A stretch of DNA of 64,000 bases from Flammula alnicola (lineage: Eukaryota > Basidiomycota > Agaricomycetes > Agaricales > Strophariaceae): NCBI GenBank assembly GCA_015499995.1, contig JADNRV010000027.1, forward strand, positions 62,001 to 126,000. Reading direction: 5' to 3'. The notes beneath the pieces were generated by a model. The model was not told the DNA's origin. It did no database searches and worked only from the letters and a program-made list of their open reading frames with translations. Positions 1-9,907 of the stretch are shown one piece after another. A program made the position numbers and the translations under genes. Positions within the stretch are counted from its first letter, which is position 1; each line of letters begins with the position of its first letter.

Positions 1-1879
1 CGTGGTCGTCGTCACACTCCGCCGCAATATTTAAAATCCTCTTAACACCGAGCTCCTGCAGCTCCTCCACTTGCTCCACAGCCGTTAGCTCGGGGCCTAG
101 GAACAAGAAATTGGGCAAGATCGTCGATATTGTAAACACAGGGTATGCTTCGTCCGTCGTCGGCGGGTCGAGCTCTGGGCGCGCTGTAGAGGGCGATGGC
201 GGGAAAATGGGCCTCGGCGTACCGGGAGTGTGCGGTGGTGTGTAGTACGGCGTGAGGTAGTTGGAAGGGTCATTGGTCGGGGACATTGGCGTGAACCGCG
301 CAGAGAGCGGCGGTGAGTGGGTGGAGTAGATGAGTTGTAGATGGGAAGGCGATTGGGGGGGGCCGATGTTGAGCGAGAGCGTGGGGGGAATTGTGAGCGT
401 GGCGGATCGCATAGGCTTTGTGCGCACGGAAAGCTTTGGGACGTTGTGGTTGAGACGCTCGGCCGATCTGGTGTCTAATCGACGAAGATTGGGCACACTT
501 GGACGGCGGGGTGGTGCAGGTCTTCGGAAACCTATTGAGGATGGCGGAGGAGAGGGCGTGGCGTCGACGATGTTGATGTGTTGCGAGTTGGGTGAGGGTA
601 GTGTCCGCGAGGACGATGTGGTGGATGGCATCATAGGTAGAGGAGAACGAGGCAGTGGTGGAGAGGGCGGGTTTGAGGATGTGGCCGATGATGATGATAG
701 TTCGACCTCAGGCAGCTTTTTGGAGCGGAAGGCCGTTTGCGTGTCAAGTTGGAACAAACCAGCACCTTTCCGCATCCCACCCTGGAACCCGCCTTGAAGA
801 ACAGGTGCATAATTTGATGCTAGGTTGAACGCCGCCTCCGCTTCAGCTTCATCGCCAGTCACAATCAGGGTTTCAAGGTCGGGATCATGTCCTCCCAATG
901 ATATGCCTCCCTCTAGATAATCAACGCTGCCGTAGCTCAAAAGCGGGGAGATGACAGGCATGATGGCCCATGCCGTGATACCCAGGTTGTCTTTGTCTTT
1001 AGGGTCCATTTCATCGTCGTACACCACAACATCTCCGTCCCAGGGCCCTCCCGGAGACATGAGTGCATCCCACTGTGCCTTCTCCTGCTCCGTCGTAACG
1101 AATTGTCGGAGTGCATCAAGTGACTGTAGGCCTCCCCCAGGTCTTCTACACCTCTTCAGAATGAGCGAAGGAATGGCGATGTTGATACTATGTCGCAGAT
1201 GGAACGATTGATGTGCGGCTAGTGGCCGGGTGTCGATGAGCAATGGGCGTCTCGGTGATGTTAGGCGACCGTGGAGCAACTTTGCAGAAATGGGGCATGG
1301 CGAGTTGGTTACTGGAGCTAGAGGCGAGGGTAGGGGTATATGATGCCTCGGACTTGAGGCAGAAAAGAGGGCGCTGCGCGGGGTTTCTGAGGTTGGTGTG
1401 AAGTAGCTCGAAGCGGTGCTTGATACGGGACTCAGGGCACTGAGTGGATTTCCGTTACTTCTCGGCGACGCTGAGGTTGAAAAGGGAGATCTGGAGATAA
1501 CAGATTCTATGTCCAGATCGACTTTTGGAAGATCTCCTCGAGATCGTATAGGTCGAAGCCGTAGGTTTTTCTTGACGCTCTGGCGCAACTGCTGAAGAGC
1601 GGCGAGATCTTTTGTGATATCATCTGGTAGTGGCTCTTCGTCGGAAGATGGGATCTTCAATGAAGGAACGGAATGCCCTGTAGGCGATGATGAATCTGAA
1701 GAGTCTGAATCCGAAAGCTGGAGGGTGTCCTCGAAATCATCATCGTCAGAAAGCTGGAGAACTGGCGAGTCTCCCTCGACGTGAATGGCTGGACCCTTTT
1801 TCTCGATCGCGCGTGTGAGATCAATGTTTGGAGGCCGGAATCGTTTTGTGACAAAGGGCGCTGAGGATTCTTCTAACAT
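1..1879 (-). CDS. Rhodanese plus dual-specificity (MAP kinase) phosphatase, 3' end outside the window
   Basis: One uninterrupted frame of 626 codons runs from ATG at 1879-1877 to the window edge. The first 200 residues are Ser/Pro/Asp-rich. Residues about 213-325 look like a rhodanese/Cdc25-like domain (LLIDTRPLAAHQSFHLRHS, later GDVVVYDDEMD, then SYGSVDYLEGG) without an obvious catalytic Cys. A Pro/Ser linker follows. From about residue 585 comes ILPNFLFLGPE...LGVKRILNIAAEC, the usual opening of a dual-specificity phosphatase domain. The HCxxGxxR loop would lie beyond base 1. Rhodanese plus DSP is the layout of MAP kinase phosphatases that dephosphorylate Thr and Tyr of the MAPK activation loop. 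The leader is CT-rich, as is common for fungal promoters. Domain order is seen; MAPK as substrate is inferred from the family. Confidence 0.8.
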   Translation of the reverse strand, partial: MLEESSAPFVTKRFRPPNIDLTRAIEKKGPAIHVEGDSPVLQLSDDDDFEDTLQLSDSDSSDSSSPTGHSVPSLKIPSSDEEPLPDDITKDLAALQQLRQSVKKNLRLRPIRSRGDLPKVDLDIESVISRSPFSTSASPRSNGNPLSALSPVSSTASSYFTPTSETPRSALFSASSPRHHIPLPSPLAPVTNSPCPISAKLLHGRLTSPRRPLLIDTRPLAAHQSFHLRHSINIAIPSLILKRCRRPGGGLQSLDALRQFVTTEQEKAQWDALMSPGGPWDGDVVVYDDEMDPKDKDNLGITAWAIMPVISPLLSYGSVDYLEGGISLGGHDPDLETLIVTGDEAEAEAAFNLASNYAPVLQGGFQGGMRKGAGLFQLDTQTAFRSKKLPEVELSSSSATSSNPPSPPLPRSPLPMMPSTTSSSRTLPSPNSQHINIVDATPSPPPSSIGFRRPAPPRRPSVPNLRRLDTRSAERLNHNVPKLSVRTKPMRSATLTIPPTLSLNIGPPQSPSHLQLIYSTHSPPLSARFTPMSPTNDPSNYLTPYYTPPHTPGTPRPIFPPSPSTARPELDPPTTDEAYPVFTISTILPNFLFLGPELTAVEQVEELQELGVKRILNIAAECDDDH

Positions 1880-3375
1880 GGCGATGGAAGAGAGAAAGAG
1901 AGAGAGTTGGGTGGAGAGTGATCGTAGTGGTCTTGCAGGGTTCCAGCTGTGTTAGTTGCAAACAAAAGCGAGAATCATCCGTTCTCACAGATCCATATAT
2001 ACTTGCCCCATCATTCTCACCAACATCCGAGTCTTTGCGTAATACAATTCATTTGTTTAATTGATAAATGTAAATGTGTTTTATCCCCTGCCCCTGATCC
2101 CGTTGCTAACGCGATGAGGAGAAGCTAAAAACAAAACACCATAACGGGAACTGTGCCTCAGCGTTAATGAACTATTATGTATCTCCATAACATTTAAATT
2201 AGCGCTTATGGTTGGGGCTCAGTGCACGAGTATCTGAAGTCGCTCGCCATATTTCAATATCCAATCTTCAAATTTCAAGTCCCCCATAAGACAGCCACGA
2301 CCAGCAACTCATTATGTACATATTACGCCTGGAAACGCCGCATGTTCTCAGAAAATCATTTACTCGCCATTGGTACGCGTTGCGGTTCAATGATACCCCT
2401 GAAGCACCGTTGTATCGCTCGCGCCCGACTCTGAAACTTGTCTTGATTGATAAATTGGGATGCCTCGTTTCCTGTAGGCAGTCCATTGAAAATAATGAAA
2501 GACAACGAAACGTGAAGATGGTGGCCTTCCAGGGCAGATGGAGATGTTGAATAACTAAAATACGGTCAAACGCCCACGGGGTCGGAGGCACGAGCCGACT
2601 CACAATCATGTGTTTCCGATTATACTATTACTACCACCGAAGTTAGGATTGGATCAGGATAAGATGTGCATATCGATGACTCCAATAAAATCACAGAGAG
2701 TGTCACGACATTCTTGGAGTGCTTTGAGTTAAAAAGGGACAATCACTGGTAGTAGATGCGTTGAGAACAGCGGACCAAAATTGCACCACCGGCATCGCAT
2801 TGAGTGAGGAACCATTTGCTTGTCTTTTCCCCCTGTTAATGACAGTTGACCAGCTCTCATACGCAACGCCTTCCGACGAATTAAGTGCATCAATATCGCG
2901 ACCGGTTTTAATGGCCGCCGGTAATGGTTTCTTCTTGTCAAGGTGCAAGCACAGATTTCAATGGGGTTGTTCTAATGTCTATAAACCCTCTTGAGCACAG
3001 CACATCCCATCCAATCAACGGTCACGCAGACTCTTCAGTATGTGCATGGTTGCAAAATAATTCTACAGAACCAAACACAAAAAGAGAACAGATACAATAT
3101 AAGCATCATGGTTACTTAGTTCTCGAAGGCGATCAGGAGCTTTTCCTTAGCCGCATAATTAAGGCAGCGTTCCAAATACAGAAAATATTACCTTTCTTGA
3201 ACTAACGCCAAGCATTGACTTAATTAATAAACCCGAGTAACTCAAAAAGCATCATAGTTGCGCATAATCTATAGACAAATACTGAAAGTCTTTTTAGTCG
3301 CCTCGGCCACTCTCTCCTCATCAATTGAATGTACCTAATGATTGAGGTACTTCTTCTGCCACGGCGTGAGGCAGA
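1880..3375. other. Intergenic region, no gene recognised
   Basis: It contains the promoter and CT-rich leader of the phosphatase gene, then AT-rich sequence. The short open frames on both strands (the longest is about 113 codons at 2268-2609) overlap each other, lack splice logic and resemble no family I know. Confidence 0.5.
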
Positions 3376-3640
3376 TTAGATGAAATTCCAGGTGACGTAG
3401 ATACGTCCGAGGTCCTGCCAGTGGTTGGCCAAGCGAGAGAATGCGGCCGGAGAGAGATCGATGGAGGCAGACCCGCAGCCAGGGCACAAGTGCACGACTT
3501 TGGCTCTAACAGATTTGCCTTTGTCTGCGAACGATGATTGATATTAGGTTGGTTCGCCCATTTCTCTCAAAAATTGCGATCACTCAGTGAACTTCGATGA
3601 CTTTGCTGCAGTTCTTTCCTTGGTCATTTCCATACGCTAG
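3376..3640 (-). pseudogene. Truncated copy of the DPBB (expansin-like) secreted protein gene
   Basis: On the minus strand 3524-3376 encodes a last exon almost identical to exon 4 of the gene at 30178-30690: KGKSVRAKVVHLCPGC, then IDLSPAAFSRLAN and a TWNFI stop. The preceding intron (3585-3525) is also related to the functional gene's intron. Its donor, however, has lost the GT: the functional gene reads CACT/GTGAGTG and here it is CACT/GAGTG. Upstream, the end of exon 3 (QGKNCSK.IEVH-like) is still visible to about 3640. The signal peptide and first half of the domain are not found. Because the intron is retained, this is a DNA-level duplicate and not a retrocopy. Confidence 0.7.
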
Positions 3641-4095
3641 ACTTGTTACACACTTCATTTGGGGATATCACAGTGGGAGCGAGACAACACTGATGTTGCA
3701 AATGGAAACACTGGATATGAGGGAGGTATTTCAGGCGAAGATGCTGGTAGACAGCAGTGGGTGTATGGGAAGCTCGAGCTCGATCAATAAAAGTTTAATG
3801 AAAGAAAATGGACTCAATACCACGAAAATGGTTCGAACCATTCCTGTCTATATGTAGATAGGAGACATCACCGAATTCGTGGAGGTCAGAATAAACATCG
3901 GGGAGCATAACGACTGTATTGGACTCGCAGTTACCGCCGATCTCGACAACAACGGTGAGATTTTTTGTACATGACTGGTTAAAAAGACACGCAACCTCTT
4001 GATCAACTGGGTGACAGGACAATTCACGTTCGCTTGATGTGACTGCCTCAGGAATTCCAAGCTCATGCTACATCTTGTGCAGTCTTGCAGATGCA

Positions 4096-4623
4096 TTACG
4101 CTATATCAGAAAGTAGCTTTTGACGCACTTCTTCCTCCAACTCTGCTATAATCTCTGCCGCAGTCTTTTTTGGCTTGACAATAACCACCTGTATTGGTCG
4201 TATTCCGTTGAGCGTAATCCGCTGGTCGTCTACCAACGTGATCCACTTGAGTTCTTCAGGCTTTACGTCCGCCTCATCTATCAACCACTTCTTCGCGATG
4301 GCTTCATCCAACTCCCCTTCTTTCAAGTCACCGGAATCAGGCAGGCCATTTTCAACCCACTAGAGGAGTACTGTCAGTCAACGAGCCGGACTTGCTGTAT
4401 AGTTATGCACCTTGAAGCTAGATACCAGCATCATGCCAGGCTGGTCATCCCATTCGATGTAAGCAGCCAAGACATCCATCTTGTTCTGTTCGCAGAGCCA
4501 GTAGTTGATGGGAAATTCAAGCATATTATCCTCACAGTCGTGGAGATTTGGTATCTTTAGTGCCTCCATGATTTTATGGACTGTGGAGAAGGACATGTAA
4601 TAGCCGCCGATTCTGTAAGGCAT
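4096..4623 (-). CDS. Hypothetical protein, 158 aa, two exons
   Basis: Exon 1 is 4623-4411 (starts MPYRIGGYYMSFS), the intron 4410-4360 has GTGCAT...CTCTAG borders, and exon 2 is 4359-4096. The joined frame is open from ATG to stop and both parts have balanced coding-like composition. The C-terminal half is acidic/basic and probably helical (AAEIIAELEEEVRQKLL near the end). No signal peptide or membrane segment is seen. I do not recognise the family. It lies between the truncated DPBB copy and one FunK1 arm, a gene-poor accessory setting. Confidence 0.55.
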
Positions 4624-4862
4624 GCTGGTGCCGAAAATGAGTATTAATCTCCTTCATGAGACGAGAGCCTATTTGCACCTGTAACGAAGGCAATGTTGTG
4701 TGGGTGTCAAAGTAGATTGGAGCTCAAGTGTCTTGGACATGTGTTTTGTATGGTAGTGGTGATGTCATGACACCCTTCATTACAGGTGCGAATAAGTAGG
4801 TTCTGACACCTCGTCTGCCCTTGAAGTTGTATACTTACTTTGTATAGCAAATGAAATGCTGA

Positions 4863-7612
4863 CTCGGATGACGCTCAAAGCTATGCGGATTCATGAAGAG
4901 GAGGAGTCTTGCCAATGTCCATGAACGCAACAACTTAGAGAATTGCAGGATCGCTCTACACAAATTCTACCCATCCAAATTAATTTTTGAGTTCATTGTT
5001 AACTCGGGGTCTAATTGAGATGCGTAATAAAATATACAATATGCCAATAGAGAAATTCACAACACGGTAACACACATACAATTTCCTAGTGATTGAATTA
5101 ATATACAGCAAACCATCGAAGAGTTCAGACTATGGCAGTGGCAATGATGTGATCGCATTGTTAACCGCTGCAAGAAGAGCATCATGGGTCAAAGGGGTTG
5201 GATCTAAGCGGCGACAGGCCTCGTGCACAAGGTCTTCGAGAGTTTCGAAAAGAGTTACAAGCGCGTTACTCATGAAGTTCGCGATTATAGCGCTGACATC
5301 AGGATCTGTGGGAAAAATCAGGCCAAAAGACAAACTATGCCTCGCATTAGCGATGTCGTCAACAGTCGTTTGGCTGAAGGCTCGGCGAAATAGGGACCGA
5401 AAGGCTTTGCACTGGTCCCCGACCTCTTTCGGCGCAGTTTCTTTGGCAGCACGATGGTAGAGATTGCGCATGACGCAGTACGAGAGTACCCAGATAAAGG
5501 ATTCGACATCGTGTTTTGCTTCGTGCACGACGCGTTTACCGGGGTTAATGATACCCCACAAGATTTGCCGGGCCATGAACTGAGTCGTTCCCTATGAAAT
5601 ACTTTCAGTGAGATAAAAAAAAGGCATCTGTATCAAGGATAACTTACAGTCATGCCCGCGCCCCGTTTAACCGACGCCGTTGATTCGAACGCGGTGTGTG
5701 TGCGAGTCGCCGTCTCTGTTATAGAAAGCACGCTCCCCTGGTCATTATATTTGTTCTGTGGGCTGATGGTGCTTGTCACCTCCACTTTGCGCTTTGAGAG
5801 GGTCGAGCCGTCAATGCGAGCAAACTCCAGGTCGGTAATAAAGCCCCGGAATGGAGCAGTCTGATCCTCGGTTAACAGGGTACTGCCGACAGTGATGTCG
5901 CCATGAAGGATGCCTTGATTACACAGGTCCTTGTGGGCTAAAAGCTGGTGAGAAACAATCATAAGTGATTACTAACGAGCACCCACCTTGGAGGGCATCG
6001 CGAAAACCAGTTAGCAGATCGCGGTCTGACTTATACTCCCACATGGGACGCCCGACAGTACCAAGGACAAGACGGTGGAGAACGGGCGTTGGTGGATCGA
6101 TGTCACCATCAGATAGGAACTTATGGACATGGCTCCTCAGATTCTGCACGGTAACAGGGAATCCAGCATATCCAGGAAACCTAACGTCACCACCGCATTC
6201 GAATTTGGCCAGTCCTTCCGGACTCAGCGACAAGTAGATATCGGACTCGGGTGTCCTGATGCTGCTACGCCACGCCGTCTTCATGATCGTCTCAGTTCTG
6301 TGGAGAAATGGCTGCTGGTTAACGCCCACAACATACTCGCGAACATGCCAGACATTGGTGCCATGGCCCAAGAACGAAAGAGAGGTCCAAATCGCAGACC
6401 CAATAGTGCACCATTGGCGGGGGCCAGCAGGGTATTTGCTCTTGCCAGGGAGCTCCTCGGTCTCCTGACCAGTCAAAACACGAACTATAGGGTCGAGACC
6501 TAGTTCATCAATCGACAAGTTACAAGCCAGGCTGCGCACAACGCGAACGAGGGTCTCGGTGTCCTGGAACATGTCGTAGATGGGGGAGAACATGACTCCA
6601 TCGCGATCGCAAATCCCGACGCAGAATTCCGTTCCAAAGATCAGGATTCCGACGCAGAAAAGCATGAAAGGGCGGGCGGACATGAAGAGCCCCGCGTAGT
6701 CGGCAGATTGAGTCACGATTGCGGGTATCGTGCCCGCAATCGCAGGCTTGGGACCTCGCTTCTTCGACGGCTTTACTTCGCCAAAAGCGTCGCGATCGCG
6801 CCATTTCTTCGAACGGGAAGAGTCTACCCCATGCGGGGAAATCGTAATGTCTGGACTGACGCTGGGGAAGCCAAACGTGTGAGGCTCGTCAGCACCGTTC
6901 GTCCTCTGGAATCTACGAGGCCCGGTGGCCCGGTCGAAGTTTATTATGTGGGTGAACAAGCGGACCTGCAATAGGGAAGATTCAGAGGGAAGGAACAAAA
7001 ATTCGCTGAGAATATAGCGCACCAAAGGGTCATACATCCTCTTCTCTTCTGCAGATCCATGGTTACCGCTCCTCCTCTCCTTGTTCGGGTCATTGGCCTT
7101 GTCATTGGCCTCCTCGACCTCGGGCAATTTCTGTGAAGCTTTTTCTGCCAGTTCCTTCAAAAGATTTATATCGTCTGTATTCTCAACCTTCAAGGATGCT
7201 GCGCATATCGCGACAAAATTGTTGTTAACTTCATCAAGGCGAAGACGCATGAACACGGCAGGGTCATCGTAGACGATTTTACCGACCAGATCGGCCTTGA
7301 TCGCATCGCGACTGGACCCGACATTGGATTCAACAAGACGGTTCAGCGTATTGGAGGGCAGGTACCGATGGGGGTCGTTGGACATGACGCGTTGACAATG
7401 AAAGATGAACTTGTTACACTGACAGCACTGCAGTAATCAGATTGTGGGATTGGTGACCGGGACCACATGATGTGGCGGTACGAGATAAGATTGTTTGACG
7501 ATGGAATGGGCCAGGAGAGCATTGTCTGAGCAAGAACGAGAACGGTGAGTCATGTGAAAGATACAAAGACCGCGTTTTCCTCACGTGGTGGAAAGCAAGT
7601 TGGGAACTGGCT
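4863..7612. repeat. Inverted duplication, arm A (FunK1 locus)
   Basis: This 2.75-kb segment is repeated in inverse orientation at 13412-21890 (arm B). Similarity covers the kinase gene, its introns and both flanks: the stretch around 4870-5060 matches 21700-21885 reversed, and 7400-7612 matches 13412-13530 plus 19280-19382 reversed. Arm A keeps the uninterrupted site ACGAGATA (7480-7487) where arm B carries a transposon. The approximate ends are set by eye. Confidence 0.8.
5130..7385 (-). CDS. FunK1-type fungal protein kinase, copy A (altered catalytic loop)
   Basis: Three exons, 7385-5987, 5937-5648 and 5591-5130, give 716 aa. The introns are 49 and 56 bp. The N-terminal 300 residues and the region with WRDRDAFGEVKPSKK belong to the FunK1 family of basidiomycete kinases. 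Exon 2 holds the catalytic loop. Here it reads GILHGDITVGSTLL, so the metal-binding Asn expected five residues after the catalytic Asp is Ser. Copy B has HGDISPGN. The DFG-equivalent region is ITDLEFA. Exon 3 gives the C-lobe (FIWVLSYCVMRNLY). The frame is intact across both junctions, so it may still be translated, perhaps as a pseudokinase. FunK1 kinases are expanded in mushrooms and their substrates are mostly unknown. Confidence 0.85.
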
Positions 7613-9907
7613 TGCGGCTGCGCTCGCTCGCTCTTCCTTACCTTTCCCTTCATGAAATCGTGCCTTGCATACGTGCGTTCCACAATTTCAAGTTATTATT
7701 CTAATTTCTGACACAACACCAGAAGATAAATCTTCGCATTCTCAGCGGATTTCATCTTATATATAGTACCACCGCTGGAAGCTCGATGTTGGCATTTGGC
7801 ACCGCATACTAGTAATAAGTGGAGCTATCCGAAAATTTGTTATGCCCCAGTATATGCCAGGTATGATACAGGAGGTACTCTTCTTGCCCACTCGTTCCAC
7901 TCCATCCCGAACTGCTTTTCAGAGCATCCTCAGTCGACACCCTTGGAAGCACGATTGGTACTAGAATAGATGACGCGATTCCGAAAGAAAAGTTTGCCAT
8001 GCACTACACCTGTAAAATTGTTCTCCCGGACTCCCTGACCCACGATCCATCGGCGCCTATCAAAGGGTACCATTGACATTGCCGCGGTATCAGGGTTTGC
8101 CGAAGAATAGCGCCCATCACCCTCGGCCCGAACACCAGTGATGAGCACTAAGTAGTTGCAGTTGGCGAGTTTCTCTGGGTTCCCAACTTCCCATCGCGGT
8201 AAAGTGAGGTTGAGCGACGGAAAGATATGGAAAATTACAGACGATTATCGTCGCAGCTTCCAATACCATCAAGATATCAAGCACGAGATGCGAAAAAAAA
8301 GATCTACACTTTCCGAGGGGCGGAAGTCTGTTTTCACCTCATCTGACATGTCCATCTTTTTACCAAACACATTCCGGCGCGTTTCGCAAAAAAATAAAAT
8401 TGCCGCGATTTTGTACTGCCTAAAACATGAGATATTGTGAATAATAGCCATGCAATAGTGAGTGGTAGTGGTAGCGGAACTGATTCTGATTCTGAGACTC
8501 TGCATTAATGTTATTACAGTCGGTGAGAGGTAATCTAGAAAAAAGCAGGGTACAGCAAAAGGGATGGACAACGAGTGAACGACTGGTATTGGCAAACGAT
8601 GCCCCTCCTAGTACTGACCTGAATATTGCTGGGGCCGGGAGGCAGTGCTCGGATTACTACTCTCTCTTCCACTGGCGGGGGAAGAAAGACGAAGTCGGAC
8701 ATGATTCTTCATTTTGAGGGTGTGAATGGCTGGCTCGGACTCCACCCAGGCTTCGACGGCGACGGACTACCGCGGGAACGACAAAATCAAACGGAGGAGG
8801 GATAAGTGATCGGGTCGAGTACCACATTGTCCTTGAGCTTGAGCTTGAAGACCGGATGTGCGTAGAGCCATTTAATGAGCCTTTATCGCCTTTTGCCCTT
8901 GCCCGCTCGCTAGCAGCACCCCAAGTTCAACTCGGGAGAAACCTGCCTCAAGGACTGCGCAGGGGACGCAGTGAGGTCCGACGACGACGACGCAGGTACG
9001 TCATCCAGGAACACTATTGAGGCGAGGTTTATCCCCAGCGTGCACTTGCTGCTCAGTGGGGATCCCACCAGAAGCGGCACCAGAGGAAGGTGGCATGTTG
9101 TTGAAGAACGAGTCGACGAAGTCGAAACCGGGTGAGTTGACATTCGGATCTGTCGGGCCCCCATATCATGATCGTGGCCGGTTGGCACTGCCCCACCCAG
9201 TCCACTGCCAAGATGGTCCTCCAAGAGTGAAGGATCAAGGCATGTCTGAATTAGCGAATTTATACTAGAGTTCAGGGCATTGTCGTCTTTATCGATGACT
9301 CTTGGTCATCGTGGAAACCAAGAATAGGATTTCTAAGGATATTGGCATTGAACAGAATGTCCTTTGATTTCATGAGCAGAATGCATCGACAAGCCCTGAT
9401 AGAGTCGACGATAAATTTCATGCAATGAACTTCCAAGATATCGAGAGTGGCGAAAGTGGCAGTGCGCAGGTAGTCGCAATGGCCTGTCGAAATGATGTCA
9501 TCCAAAGACAGCAGCAGCGGTTCGTCAGAGAACAAAAGACGATTTTAAGACCAGTGAAGACTATCGACTCGCATTCGAAGGCCCGAACCGCTGTCATCGC
9601 GGGTCCGCGTACCATCAAAAGATGCGTTATCCGACGTCGAATGGCATAGATTTGTAACTTTGAAAGGTACGACAAAGTGTTGAATGGTGTTCTTGAACAA
9701 TGAAGAAAGAGAAAGGAAAGAAATGTGCAAGAGCCGGGTAGACGGGCCGAGACCTTGTATGTCGCTGTTTTGCAACGGGCTGACGGAGACCAAAAGCGGG
9801 GCAAGGCATGTTGAGTCTGAATAATCTCCCTCCGCCTCGTCGTTTCTGCTGGGCAGCAGACCGGAGGCGTCAAGCAGCCCATCCTATCGTCTACACATAT
9901 ACTATTA
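7613..9907. other. Intergenic region with possible decayed coding remnants
   Basis: No complete gene model could be built. Short coding-like runs occur on the minus strand around 7930-8148 and 8910-9535 (listed separately) but are broken by stops and frame changes. The last 100 bases hold the PAN3 promoter. Confidence 0.45.
8910..9535 (-). pseudogene. Possible degraded or unmodelled gene, unknown product
   Basis: Two coding-like runs lie in different frames. At 9535-9272 there is a stretch including LRTATFATLDILEVHCMKF and a terminal HDDQESSIKTTMP. In a shifted frame, about 9320-9120 gives KDDNALNSSINSLIQTCLDP and then LLEDHLGSGLGGAVP. A third frame near 9140-9010 reads FDFVDSFFNNMPPSSGAASG. 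I see no convincing splice sites joining them. It may be a decayed gene or a real intron-rich gene that I failed to assemble. No family is recognised. Confidence 0.2.

Noticed and set aside
330..797. 155-codon Gly-rich frame on the plus strand
   Set aside because: Antisense to the phosphatase gene, whose minus-strand frame is open over the whole region and carries recognisable domains.
3826..3846. GGTTCGAACCA, resembling a tRNA B box
   Set aside because: It is part of a 14-bp palindrome ATGGTTCGAACCAT; no A box, no cloverleaf and no Pol III terminator at the right distance.
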